A stretch of 64,000 nucleotides of DNA, from NCBI GenBank assembly GCA_902776725.1, contig CACYQX010000010.1, positions 1 to 64,000 of the forward strand, written 5' to 3'. Below the pieces are notes generated by a model. The model searched no databases and was not told the origin of the DNA. It was given only the letters and a program-made list of their open reading frames with translations. Below, piece by piece: positions 8,521 through 17,140 of the stretch (its first letter is position 1; every line of letters begins with the position of its first letter). The position numbers and the translations under genes are program-made. Origin of the DNA: an uncultured Eubacteriales bacterium (GTDB taxonomy: Bacteria; Bacillota; Clostridia; Peptostreptococcales; Anaerovoracaceae).

Positions 8521-8545
8521 GGGCCGGCCCATTAAGGGCCGGCCC
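8521..8545 (-). promoter_or_regulatory. GC-rich hairpin between dnaK and dnaJ
   Basis: Two copies of the self-complementary GGGCCGGCCC separated by ATTAA form a 10-bp all-GC stem with a 5-base loop. It is not followed by a T-run on the minus strand (AATGGAGC follows), so it is more likely an mRNA-stability, processing or attenuation element that lets DnaK exceed DnaJ than a full terminator. Confidence 0.7.
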
Positions 8546-8558
8546 CGTATAGTTTATA

Positions 8559-10463
8559 TTACTGCTGATCTTCGTCAACTACGGTGAAGTCCGCGTCAAC
8601 TACGTTGTCATCAGCATTTCCGCCAAAGCCTGCGCCTGCATCGCTTGTGCCGCCGAAGCCCGCACCAGCATCATAGCTTGCGCCCTGGTCAGCTCCCGCA
8701 TAAGCGCCGTCAGCCTGAGCCTGAGCTCCCGCCTGCTGATAGAGCTTTGTGGAAACTTCGTTGAACTTGGCTGTGAGTGCTTCCATCTTAGCCTTGATGT
8801 CGTCAGGATTGTTTGCATCGAGTGCGCTCTTGAGTGCTGCCTTTGCATCTTCGAGAGCCTGCTTGTCTTCCTCTGAAATCTTGTCAGCGATGTCCTTGAG
8901 TGTGCTCTCTGTCTGGTAAACCATGGACTCTGCCTGGTTTCTGACTTCGATGCTTTCCTTCTTTGCAGCATCCTCTGCAGCATACTGCTCGGCTTCCTTA
9001 ACCTTCTGGTTGATTTCCTCGTCACTGAGCTTTGTTGAAGATGTAATAGTAATCTTCTGCTCCTTACCTGTTCCGAGGTCCTTTGCGCTTACGTTTACGA
9101 TACCGTTGGCGTCGATATCGAATGTAACTTCGATCTGCGGAATTCCGCGTGGAGCCGGAGCAATACCTGCAAGCTGGAATCTACCGAGTGTGATATTGTC
9201 CGCAGCCATTCCTCTTTCACCCTGCATTACGTGGATGTCAACTGCCGTCTGGTTGTCAGCGGCTGTTGAGAAGATCTGGCTCTTCTTTGTCGGAATTGTT
9301 GTGTTTCTCTCGATGAGCTTTGTTGCAACTCCGCCGAGTGTCTCGATTGAAAGCGAAAGCGGTGTTACGTCGAGAAGCAGGATGTCGTTAACTTCACCTG
9401 TGAGTACGCCTGCCTGAATTGCAGCGCCTACCGCAACGCATTCGTCAGGGTTGATTCCCTTGAATGGTTCTTTTCCCGTAACTCTCTTAACCGCTTCCTG
9501 TACTGCAGGAATACGTGTGGATCCGCCTACGAGGATTACCTTCTCGAGGTCTGCGGAAGTTACGCCTGCGTCGGCAAGAGCCTTCTCCATCGGTCCTACT
9601 GTTCTCTCTACGAGGTCTGCCGTGAGCTGCTCAAACTTTGCTCTTGTAAGATCGTAGTTCATATGAAGCGGACCGGCTTCTGTTACGGAGATAAACGGAA
9701 GGTTTACGTTTGCGGTCTGCTTGCTGGAGAGTTCCTTCTTGGCATTCTCGGAAGCCTCTTTGAGTCTCTGAAGAGCCATCTTGTCCTGACGGAGATCAAC
9801 TCCGTTTTCTTTTGCAAACTCATCCGCAAGATAGTTCATAACTACGTTATCAAAGTCGTCGCCGCCGAGATGTGTATCGCCGTTTGTTGCAAGAACTTCG
9901 AATACTCCGTCGCCGAGTTCGAGGATGGATACGTCGAATGTACCGCCGCCCAAATCGTAAACGAGAATCTTATGTGTTCCCGCTTCCTTGTCGAGACCGT
10001 AAGCGAGCGCTGCCGCTGTCGGCTCGTTGATGATTCTCTTTACATCGAGACCGGCAATCTTGCCTGCGTCCTTTGTTGCCTGCTTCTGAGAATCCGAGAA
10101 GTATGCAGGTACCGTGATAACTACTTCGTTGATCTTCTCGCCGAGGTAAGCTTCAGCGTCGGTCTTAAGCTTTGTAAGAATCATCGCGCTGATATCCTGC
10201 GGTGTATAAGTCTTTCCGTCAATTTGAACGGTGTAGTTCTCACCCATATGTCTCTTGATGGATGAAATTGTTCTGTCAGGGTTTGTAACCGCCTGACGCT
10301 TTGCTGTTTCGCCGACGAGTCTCTCGCCGTTCTTTGCAAAACCAACTACGGACGGGGTTGTTCTGTTACCTTCCGCATTTGGAATTACTACTGGTTCGCC
10401 GCCTTCGAGTACTGATACGCAGCTGTTTGTTGTTCCTAAATCTATACCTATTACTTTAGCCAT
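8559..10463 (-). CDS. dnaK: DnaK, Hsp70 chaperone
   Basis: Protein of 634 residues starting [22 protein letters not shown]. The ATPase domain contains the phosphate-1 motif, [15 protein letters not shown] segment [17 protein letters not shown] and [14 protein letters not shown]; the hydrophobic linker [19 protein letters not shown] leads into the beta-sandwich substrate domain and helical lid. The C-terminus has Gly/Ala/Asp-rich repeats ([16 protein letters not shown]) and ends in an acidic run. It is an ATP-driven folding chaperone working with GrpE and DnaJ encoded on either side. AAAGGAG precedes the ATG. Confidence 0.98.
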   Translation of the reverse strand: MAKVIGIDLGTTNSCVSVLEGGEPVVIPNAEGNRTTPSVVGFAKNGERLVGETAKRQAVTNPDRTISSIKRHMGENYTVQIDGKTYTPQDISAMILTKLKTDAEAYLGEKINEVVITVPAYFSDSQKQATKDAGKIAGLDVKRIINEPTAAALAYGLDKEAGTHKILVYDLGGGTFDVSILELGDGVFEVLATNGDTHLGGDDFDNVVMNYLADEFAKENGVDLRQDKMALQRLKEASENAKKELSSKQTANVNLPFISVTEAGPLHMNYDLTRAKFEQLTADLVERTVGPMEKALADAGVTSADLEKVILVGGSTRIPAVQEAVKRVTGKEPFKGINPDECVAVGAAIQAGVLTGEVNDILLLDVTPLSLSIETLGGVATKLIERNTTIPTKKSQIFSTAADNQTAVDIHVMQGERGMAADNITLGRFQLAGIAPAPRGIPQIEVTFDIDANGIVNVSAKDLGTGKEQKITITSSTKLSDEEINQKVKEAEQYAAEDAAKKESIEVRNQAESMVYQTESTLKDIADKISEEDKQALEDAKAALKSALDANNPDDIKAKMEALTAKFNEVSTKLYQQAGAQAQADGAYAGADQGASYDAGAGFGGTSDAGAGFGGNADDNVVDADFTVVDEDQQ

Positions 10464-10604
10464 TTTATTTTTCTCCTTTTCTAAATTGGTTTGGTTTTTA
10501 TATTTGAACGCTCTGGGCGCTTAAGCGATTTTTAACAGGTTGTGTGTGGTAGCGTTGTGCCTTGCGTGCTTGACATGCTGACTGACACGCTCAGCAATCC
10601 GCAA
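10464..10604 (-). other. grpE-dnaK intergenic stretch with weak hairpin
   Basis: A 141-bp gap, the longest inside this operon. A weak stem TGCTGA/TCAGCA (10576-10596) lies just after grpE. An AT-rich stretch with AAATATAAAAA is near dnaK and might hold a secondary promoter, but no clear -35 was seen and there is no second CIRCE element. Confidence 0.35.
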
Positions 10605-11228
10605 TTAGTTTGCAACCTTGACCATAGCAGGTCTGATGACCTTGCCGTTTAATTTATATCCCTTCTGAACAACAAAGCAGACTTTTCCGCTTTCGTATTC
10701 ATCGGTGTCCTCCATGATAACCGCGCTGTGGAAATTAGGATCAAAGTCCTCACCGAGCGCTTCTATCTCTTCGAGACCGTTCTTCTTGAGGGCGTTCATG
10801 AGTTGTGTGTGAACCAGCTTGATTCCTTCAGCATGCTTCTCATCCGAACATCCCTGCTCGAGTGCTCTATCAAAGTTATCAAGAACTTCCATGAGCGACA
10901 GCATTACTTTTTCTGCACCGAATGCGTAGATGTCTTCTTTTTCTTTTGCGGTTCGCTTCTTGTAGTTCTGGAACTCAGCCATCAGGCGAACGTATTTTGC
11001 TTGCATGTCGTCGCCTTCTGCAGCATCTGCGCTGGCGTCCGCGCTTGTATCGCCTGCCTCTGCCTCTGTTTCTGCGTCAGCCTCTGCATCAGCACCGCCT
11101 GTTGCATCCGCAAACTCTTCTGCAGTTTCTACAGTTTCCTCTGCAGCATCAACTGCCTCATCGATAACTTCTTCAGTTCCATCCTCTATTGGAATTTCCA
11201 CTCCGTCTTTTTTCATTTCATCAGTCAT
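10605..11228 (-). CDS. grpE: GrpE, nucleotide exchange factor of DnaK
   Basis: Protein of 207 residues. The first 75 or so are very acidic and Ala/Glu/Thr-rich (disordered), followed by the GrpE coiled coil starting YVRLMAEFQNYKKRTAKEKEDIY and the beta-wing domain with NFHSAVIMEDTDEYESGKV and the ending KLNGKVIRPAMVKVAN. It releases ADP from DnaK. Its start overlaps the end of hrcA by 8 bp, indicating translational coupling. Confidence 0.96.
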   Translation of the reverse strand: MTDEMKKDGVEIPIEDGTEEVIDEAVDAAEETVETAEEFADATGGADAEADAETEAEAGDTSADASADAAEGDDMQAKYVRLMAEFQNYKKRTAKEKEDIYAFGAEKVMLSLMEVLDNFDRALEQGCSDEKHAEGIKLVHTQLMNALKKNGLEEIEALGEDFDPNFHSAVIMEDTDEYESGKVCFVVQKGYKLNGKVIRPAMVKVAN

Positions 11229-12291
11229 CTGTATTTCCTCCGCCTTCCAGTTTCTTTATTTCTCTATCTTCAAGCTTAAAGCTGTTGTTCAGATTCTCGG
11301 TTAGGTATTCCATGACTGAAGTTACCTCGCCGTATTTCATTCTCTTTGGTCCGATGACGCCGATCTTTCCGACCGTCTTTCCATCTACCGTATATGTCGC
11401 GGTGATTACCGAATAGTCCGCCATTTGTTCGTCCATATTCTCGTCACCGATTGTTACGATTACACCGTCATCACGACCAACAACCTTTTGCAGGAAGTCT
11501 TCCTTTTGATCGAGGAGCGTCATGAAACTTTTTGCGCTTTCTATGTCGCTGTACTCCGGAAGATCAAAGATATTGGTGAGGCCGTCCATATACAATTGAA
11601 CGTTCAGCATATCCTCTAGCGTCTTCATGAAGTCAGGCATGATGTCCTGTGAGAGTGCGCTCATTGCTTCCGCGTTATGCTCAAAGCTTTCGATGATGTC
11701 GCCTCTAAGAACTTCCGTAATCGTCTTTCCGCGATAGTTATACGTCATGCTCTTTGCGAGAAGCTGAAGGTTCTCGGGCTTGCACGGCCTCTTAAGTTTA
11801 AGCGCCGTGTTTGAAATCTCCCCGCTCTCGGAAACTATCATGAGGACCACGGTGTTATCATCCACCGGGAGAAGATTGATGAACTTGAGAGTCTCATCGT
11901 TTCTCGTCGGCGTTACAGCAAAGGACGTAAGATTGGTTATCCTTGAAAGTATCCTCGCTGCGTGCCTAATCGTTCTCTCAAACTCATTTATGTCCGCCTG
12001 AAGTTCGTTCGCGATACTTCTCTTGGCCTCTATGGAAAGCTCCGGCTTTTCCATCAGCTGATTTACGTAGAGACGGTATGCCTTGTCGGAAGGAACCCTT
12101 CCCGCCGACGTATGAGGATGCGTGAGATAACCCATCTCCTCAAGGTCGCTCATCTCGTTTCGGATGGTCGCAGGACTAATGTCCATATCAAGACGCTTAG
12201 AAAGCGTCCTCGACCCCACCGGCTCCGCTGTCTTTACGTAGTCACTAATTATGGCCTGGAGAATCTTTAATTTTCGTTCAGTTAATTCCAT
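11221..12291 (-). CDS. hrcA: HrcA, heat-inducible transcription repressor
   Basis: Protein of 356 residues. It has an N-terminal winged helix (LTERKLKILQAIISDYVKTAEPVGSRTLSKRLDMDISPATIRNEM, about 1-70, in which the last helix reads DNA), the motif MGYLTHPHTSAGRVPSDKAYRLYV, and the C-terminal GAF-like and dimerisation domain ending GVIGPKRMKYGEVTSVMEYL. HrcA binds CIRCE and is kept active by GroE chaperones. A perfect CIRCE lies 17 bp upstream of the ATG, so the operon is autoregulated. Confidence 0.97.
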   Translation of the reverse strand: MELTERKLKILQAIISDYVKTAEPVGSRTLSKRLDMDISPATIRNEMSDLEEMGYLTHPHTSAGRVPSDKAYRLYVNQLMEKPELSIEAKRSIANELQADINEFERTIRHAARILSRITNLTSFAVTPTRNDETLKFINLLPVDDNTVVLMIVSESGEISNTALKLKRPCKPENLQLLAKSMTYNYRGKTITEVLRGDIIESFEHNAEAMSALSQDIMPDFMKTLEDMLNVQLYMDGLTNIFDLPEYSDIESAKSFMTLLDQKEDFLQKVVGRDDGVIVTIGDENMDEQMADYSVITATYTVDGKTVGKIGVIGPKRMKYGEVTSVMEYLTENLNNSFKLEDREIKKLEGGGNTDD

Positions 12292-12307
12292 AATTCACTC
12301 CATTTTA

Positions 12308-12334
12308 TTAGCACTCTTCTCACAAGAGTGCTAA
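12308..12334 (-). promoter_or_regulatory. CIRCE operator of the hrcA operon
   Basis: TTAGCACTC, 9 bases, GAGTGCTAA: an exact match to the CIRCE consensus for HrcA binding. It lies between the promoter and hrcA, so bound HrcA would block transcription at the start. Confidence 0.97.
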
Positions 12335-12343
12335 TCACTATCT

Positions 12344-12373
12344 ATAATGTACCACTTTTTCAGCGGATGTCAA
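12344..12373 (-). promoter_or_regulatory. Sigma-A promoter of the hrcA-grpE-dnaK-dnaJ-prmA operon
   Basis: TTGACA (12368-12373), 18 bp, CATTAT (12344-12349) reading leftwards, directly upstream of CIRCE. A TATAGA a few bases on is an alternative -10 with too long a spacer. Confidence 0.7.
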
Positions 12374-12441
12374 CATATATTTCAGTGAATATTTCAGGTT
12401 TCTTGCAGCAAAAAACCTGCCTCTGTGATATTATTTTCTTT

Positions 12442-12506
12442 GGGAAAATTCCCATATATACAGAACAAAGGGGATTTTCCCGACAACAAACAATCGGATA
12501 ATTCCC
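12442..12506 (+). repeat. Three GGGAAAATTCCC-like elements in front of the flavodiiron gene
   Basis: GGGAAAATTCCC (12442-12453), GGGGATTTTCCC (12470-12481) and GGATAATTCCC (12496-12506) are spaced 26-28 bp, with the second nearly the reverse complement of the first. The array lies 34-99 bp upstream of the start and may be a regulator-binding cluster. Confidence 0.4.
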
Positions 12507-12540
12507 ATACCAATAACATTTTCTACAGAAAGGAAACACA

Positions 12541-13722
12541 ATGAGCAAAATTACCGATTCCGTCCTCTACATTGGCGCAAACGACCACGATATAGATCTC
12601 TTTGAGGGGCATTTTGAGGTGCCTCTGGGCATGTCATATAACTCATATATGATTCTTGACGATAAGATTGCCGTAATGGATACGATCGACCAGCATAAGA
12701 CTGACGAGTGGCTGGCCAACCTAAACGAAGCACTCTCCGGCCGCACCCCGGACTATCTAATCATCCATCATATGGAGCCTGATCACTCTGCATCGATTGC
12801 CGCATTCCTTGCTGCATATCCAAACGCAACTGTTGTCGGAAACAAGAAGACTTTTAATATGATTTCGCAGTTCTTCCCCAAGCTCGCAATTGCAAATAAG
12901 CTAGAGGTGGAAAACGGCGGAATCTTGAGCCTCGGAACCCACGAGCTTACTTTCATCTTTGCTCCAATGGTTCACTGGCCCGAGGTCATGATGACCTACG
13001 ACGCAGCAGATAAGATTCTCTTCTCCGCTGACGGCTTTGGTAAGTTCGGTACGCTCGACACAGAAGATCCTGAAGGCTGGGCGTGCGAAGCCAGAAGATA
13101 CTATTTCGGAATCATCGGTAAATACGGTGCGCAGGTTCAGGCCGTTCTCAAAAAGGCCGCAGAGCTTGAAATCACTAAAATTTGCCCTCTTCACGGCCCT
13201 GTGCTCGACGATGATATCGATTACTACCTCGGCATCTACAACACGTGGTCATCCTACGAACCCGAAACAAAGGGTGTTTGCATCTGCTATACCTCTGTCT
13301 ATGGACATACCAAAGAGGCAGCCGAACTCCTTGCCGAAGAACTGCGTAACCGCGGTGTTCCCAAAGTCGCGCTTAACGACCTTGCACGCTCGGACATCCA
13401 CGAATGCATCGAGGACGCTTTCCGTTACGACAAGCTCGTCCTCGCTACAACGACATATAACGCGGACGTCTTCCCTTTTATGCGCGAGTTCATAGAAATG
13501 CTCCGCGAGAGGAACTACCAAAAGCGTACCGTCGCCCTGATAGAAAACGGCTCATGGGCGCCTATGGCTATAAAAGCCATGAAAGCCAAACTCGAAGGCC
13601 TTAAGGAAGTAAACTTCGCGGAAAACGAAATCACGATACTTTCTGCCCTCACCGACGAAAATCGCAGCAAAATCGCCGCTCTTGCGGACGAATTGGCTCA
13701 AGGATACGGCCCCGAAATCTAA
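12541..13722 (+). CDS. Flavodiiron protein (FprA/NorV-type, O2 or NO reductase)
   Basis: Protein of 393 residues with AAAGGAAAC before the ATG. The N-terminal metallo-beta-lactamase-like domain carries the di-iron ligands in HHMEPDHS (HxExDH) and downstream MVHWPEVM, FSADGFG and LHGP; the C-terminal flavodoxin domain (from about residue 255, ICYTSVYGHTKEAAELLAEEL) binds FMN. The family reduces O2 to water or NO to N2O in strict anaerobes and protects against oxidative or nitrosative stress. There is no rubredoxin domain, so an external electron donor is needed. It appears to be transcribed alone, behind a repeated GGGAAAATTCCC-like element. Confidence 0.93.
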   Translation: MSKITDSVLYIGANDHDIDLFEGHFEVPLGMSYNSYMILDDKIAVMDTIDQHKTDEWLANLNEALSGRTPDYLIIHHMEPDHSASIAAFLAAYPNATVVGNKKTFNMISQFFPKLAIANKLEVENGGILSLGTHELTFIFAPMVHWPEVMMTYDAADKILFSADGFGKFGTLDTEDPEGWACEARRYYFGIIGKYGAQVQAVLKKAAELEITKICPLHGPVLDDDIDYYLGIYNTWSSYEPETKGVCICYTSVYGHTKEAAELLAEELRNRGVPKVALNDLARSDIHECIEDAFRYDKLVLATTTYNADVFPFMREFIEMLRERNYQKRTVALIENGSWAPMAIKAMKAKLEGLKEVNFAENEITILSALTDENRSKIAALADELAQGYGPEI

Positions 13723-13752
13723 ATCAATACGGCATGGTTTCCTCAATTCGCC

Positions 13753-13788
13753 AAATATGCTATAATAATATGTTGGAAAAGCATATTT
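13753..13788 (+). promoter_or_regulatory. Dyad around the murC -10 box
   Basis: AAATATGC (13753-13760) and GCATATTT (13781-13788) are exact inverted repeats, extended outwards by near-matching GCC/GGC, and the TATAAT -10 box (13761-13766) sits between them. No good -35 was found. The layout suggests an operator for a repressor or an activator-dependent promoter. Confidence 0.45.
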
Positions 13789-13825
13789 GCCGACCAAAAA
13801 ATAAACAGGAAGCAGGACCTTTCAA

Positions 13826-15136
13826 TTGAAATACTATCTTTTGGGTATCAAAGGCGCAGGCATGAGTGCCCTGGCCGGAATACTTTACGATCTGGGAAAT
13901 ACTGTTGTCGGATATGACGACAGCAGTGAATATAAGTTTACACTCGATGGTCTCGAAAAGCGCGGCATCCAGATTTACCATGATGCAAGTTTTACGCCAG
14001 ACCGCGACTTTATGGTTTGCTATTCAAACGCCATCAAAGACGGTCATCCCGAAATCATCAGAATGAAGGAGCTTGGACTTAAGCTCATCAGATATCAGGA
14101 TCTCATCGGTTCCCTCACCACTCGCTTTGAAACAATCTCCGTAGCGGGAACACATGGAAAGACCACAACCAGCCTCATGATTTCAAATATCATGGACGAG
14201 GCTTTTGGTTGCGACTATTTTGTCGGCGATGGACGCGGCCACGCAAATCCAAAAAACAAAATGTTCATCCTGGAGTCATGCGAATACAACAAACATTTCC
14301 TCGAGTACTATCCGGAGACACTTGTAATCACCAATATCGAGCTTGAGCATACGGAATGCTATAAAGACCTCGACGACATCATCTATAACTTCAACCTCCT
14401 CGCCAATCAGACACACGAGTATCTCGTGCTCTGCGGCGATGACCCGAACGTAAGAAAAATCAAGAGCGATAAGAAGACATTCTACTATGGCGTTGACGAA
14501 TCCAACGACCTTGTCGCCAAAAATGTTCAATACTCAAACGAAGGCACGACCTTTGATGCATATTTTAACGGTGAGTATTACGACACCTTTGCTCTCAACG
14601 TATTTGGAAAGCATATGGTACTCGACAGCCTCGCCGCGATCATGGTTTCCATCATCTACGACGTCGACAAAGAAATCGTAAAGGAAAAGCTAATAAACTT
14701 CTCCGGTGCCGCAAGACGTTTCAACGAGACCAAGATTGGAAAAACCATCATCATCGATGACTATGCTCATCACCCTACCGAAATCAGCGCGACACTCGAC
14801 GCCGCAACCCAGAAGCATCCGGGCCGCGGCATCGTAGCGGTATTCCTTCCGAATACATATTCAAGAACCAAGGACTTTATGGATTCGTTTGCCGAAGTGT
14901 TCAACGAATTCGATTATTCATATATCATGGACATCAAATGCGACAGAGAACGCCCCGAGGATTATCCCGGCGTTACCAGCGATGCCCTTATATCAAAAAT
15001 CAGAAACAGCGATAAGATAAGCACAGAAACACTTGATACACTCCTAAAACACAGAGGGCAGGTAATCTGCTTTATGAGTTGCGCCAATATCACGCCTGTA
15101 ATCGAAGAGTTTAAACAAATTCTCAAGAGGCAATAA
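13826..15136 (+). CDS. murC: MurC-type UDP-N-acetylmuramate--L-alanine ligase
   Basis: Protein of 436 residues. The TTG start (AGGA nine bases before) gives the MurC N-terminus KYYLLGIKGAGMSALAGILYDLG with the UDP-binding GxGxxG. The central domain has the P-loop SVAGTHGKTTTS and the NIELEHTECY segment; the C-terminal domain has RRFNETKIG and IIDDYAHHPTEISATLDAA, the hallmark of MurC. It ligates L-alanine to UDP-MurNAc, the first peptide step of cell-wall synthesis. The next gene starts immediately after its stop. A Mpl-type ligase is less likely because the length and the N-terminus fit MurC. Confidence 0.9.
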   Translation: MKYYLLGIKGAGMSALAGILYDLGNTVVGYDDSSEYKFTLDGLEKRGIQIYHDASFTPDRDFMVCYSNAIKDGHPEIIRMKELGLKLIRYQDLIGSLTTRFETISVAGTHGKTTTSLMISNIMDEAFGCDYFVGDGRGHANPKNKMFILESCEYNKHFLEYYPETLVITNIELEHTECYKDLDDIIYNFNLLANQTHEYLVLCGDDPNVRKIKSDKKTFYYGVDESNDLVAKNVQYSNEGTTFDAYFNGEYYDTFALNVFGKHMVLDSLAAIMVSIIYDVDKEIVKEKLINFSGAARRFNETKIGKTIIIDDYAHHPTEISATLDAATQKHPGRGIVAVFLPNTYSRTKDFMDSFAEVFNEFDYSYIMDIKCDRERPEDYPGVTSDALISKIRNSDKISTETLDTLLKHRGQVICFMSCANITPVIEEFKQILKRQ

Positions 15137-17122
15137 ATGAATCTATCCAAACAAAAAATGCTTCTAATACTAATATCCATTCTGTTCCTGCTATCACTGT
15201 CAGTGCTAGGGTATTTTTTGATTGTTGGCGACAAAACAAATATCGAATATCGCGACCACTATTCTTCCTTTGACGACGGATGGACTCTAACGCTAAACGA
15301 GAACACTACGGAAAACGTAAGCCTCCCGACCCAGGTAACAACACATAGTCCGGAATCCGTTGTTTTCACAAAGACTCTCCCGAGCGGGATCAAAGAAAAC
15401 ATGGCCCTCATCACAAGGAACTATCATCAGTGGCTGAGAGTTAAGATTGACGGAGATGAAATCTTCTCATATCCGAATGCCGATTGGAACGGTTTCTGTA
15501 ACCTCATAAGCGATGAATGGTGTCTCGTGGAAATCAAACCCGAATATGCGGGAAAGACAATAGAAGTAAGCCTCGAAAACACATCTGCTCCGGTCTTCAA
15601 ATTCTCCGCGCATGTCGGTGAATTCTATTACGGAACAGATAATGCACTCGTATCATTTGTAAAACACCAGGGATTCTGGGGACTGATTCTAGGCATCATC
15701 ATAAGCGGAATCGGCGCTCTCCTTCTCATAGTAAGCTTTATCTACAGAGGACATACCAAGCAGAGCACCAACACCGCAATGGGCATCGCCTTCTTCTGCT
15801 TTGGCGTATGGATAATCAACCGCGTCAAAATGAGCGTCTTCCCAAATCACTCAACATATGTGTACTGGCTGTCACTCATGTGCCTCATGCTGGTCGCACC
15901 ATTCCTATTCCTCTACTCGTATTACAGAAACAATATATTCAAAAAGTTTGCGCTGTTTGCGTTTAGATTTTGCATAGCCGCAGATCTATTCCTCATATTG
16001 GCAAGCTTCTTCATCAACTTCAGCGTGGAGTATATAACACCGGTTTCGTATTTCTTGAGCGTGCTTGCGATGCTCCTCACATCATACTCCCTCTTCCGCG
16101 GAGGCTGGGGCAAAGAATCCAAGCTACAGAGCAAAATCGACAGGCGCCTTGACCGTGCGGAGTTCTTCTCCACTCTCATATATCCGACGCTGGGACTCAT
16201 TGAGGTAATTAAATACAGCGACAAGCTCTGGACAGAGTGGAGTATGCCGTTTATGTTCGGTATGACAATCTACGCAATCATATACTTCGGATTTATTCTC
16301 TGGAGAACATTCCTGGTCGTCAAGGATAGAACCAATGTTACAAAGCAACTTCACGATAGCCAACTCGAACTCATGATGGGACAGATTCAGCCACACTTCA
16401 TGTTCAATACGCTATCGTCAATAAGAACATTAATCAAGGTTGACCCTGATGTCGCCTACGACATGGTCTACAATTTCTCCAATTACCTCAGGGCGAACGT
16501 GGACAATATGACCAATTTGAACGGAATTCCTATCGCCTCCGAGGTACAACATATCAAGAGCTACGTCGAAATAGAAAAGGTAAGGCTCGGCGACAGACTG
16601 GTTGTTGAATACGATATTCACGACGACGACTTTATAGTGCCGCCTCTTTCGATTCAGCCACTCGTGGAAAATGCAATCAAGCACGGTATCAGAAAGAAGA
16701 TCGGCGGCGGAACCGTATATCTAAAGAGCTATGCGATGGCTAACTTCGATGTCGTGGAAGTATCCGATGATGGAATCGGTTTCAATCAGGCTGATGCTAA
16801 TCGCGTCTTTGGTACCTTTGCCGATGAGAGCAGTGTTTTGAGGGGAGAAACCACTCAGATCAATATGGAACTTATGAGGAGCGTCATGGAGTCACTCGAA
16901 CTCTACGATGCGGATGGAAACAGAATTACGGTACGCCCCGTAAAGCCGGAAGACCAGGCTGCCGAAATAAGCAGCACTCCGGCATCCACTGACTCCAAAC
17001 ACAAATCCTCAGGGCTAACGAACGTGCTAATCCGTCTCCGAGAGATGTCCAATGCCAAGATCGAAATAACGAGTCGCGAAGGCGAAGGAACAACTATGAA
17101 GGTTTATTTCCCAAAGAAATAA
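15137..17122 (+). CDS. LytS/YehU-type membrane sensor histidine kinase (no adjacent response regulator)
   Basis: Protein of 661 residues. One N-terminal helix (about 8-30), an extracellular domain of about 145 residues, then about six to seven further transmembrane segments (about 178-400) as in 7TM-DISM receptors. The kinase part has the His_kinase signature GQIQPHFMFNTLSSI (His420), the N box LVENAIKHG (Asn512), DDGIGFN (Asp544) and the late GEGTTMKVYFP. Between DDGIGFN and the final glycine box there is an insert of about 65 residues. It starts exactly after the murC stop codon and is followed by murT, so it may sense wall state. The partner regulator must be elsewhere. Confidence 0.85.
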   Translation: MNLSKQKMLLILISILFLLSLSVLGYFLIVGDKTNIEYRDHYSSFDDGWTLTLNENTTENVSLPTQVTTHSPESVVFTKTLPSGIKENMALITRNYHQWLRVKIDGDEIFSYPNADWNGFCNLISDEWCLVEIKPEYAGKTIEVSLENTSAPVFKFSAHVGEFYYGTDNALVSFVKHQGFWGLILGIIISGIGALLLIVSFIYRGHTKQSTNTAMGIAFFCFGVWIINRVKMSVFPNHSTYVYWLSLMCLMLVAPFLFLYSYYRNNIFKKFALFAFRFCIAADLFLILASFFINFSVEYITPVSYFLSVLAMLLTSYSLFRGGWGKESKLQSKIDRRLDRAEFFSTLIYPTLGLIEVIKYSDKLWTEWSMPFMFGMTIYAIIYFGFILWRTFLVVKDRTNVTKQLHDSQLELMMGQIQPHFMFNTLSSIRTLIKVDPDVAYDMVYNFSNYLRANVDNMTNLNGIPIASEVQHIKSYVEIEKVRLGDRLVVEYDIHDDDFIVPPLSIQPLVENAIKHGIRKKIGGGTVYLKSYAMANFDVVEVSDDGIGFNQADANRVFGTFADESSVLRGETTQINMELMRSVMESLELYDADGNRITVRPVKPEDQAAEISSTPASTDSKHKSSGLTNVLIRLREMSNAKIEITSREGEGTTMKVYFPKK

Positions 17123-17140
17123 AGTATAAGGGACATATTG

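Noticed and set aside
8521..8545. Full transcription terminator between dnaK and dnaJ
   Set aside because: The stem is strong but not followed by a T-run, and dnaJ has no separate promoter that I can see.
10728..11304. Plus-strand open frames opposite grpE
   Set aside because: Reverse-strand shadow of the acidic grpE N-terminus; low-complexity and without start signals.
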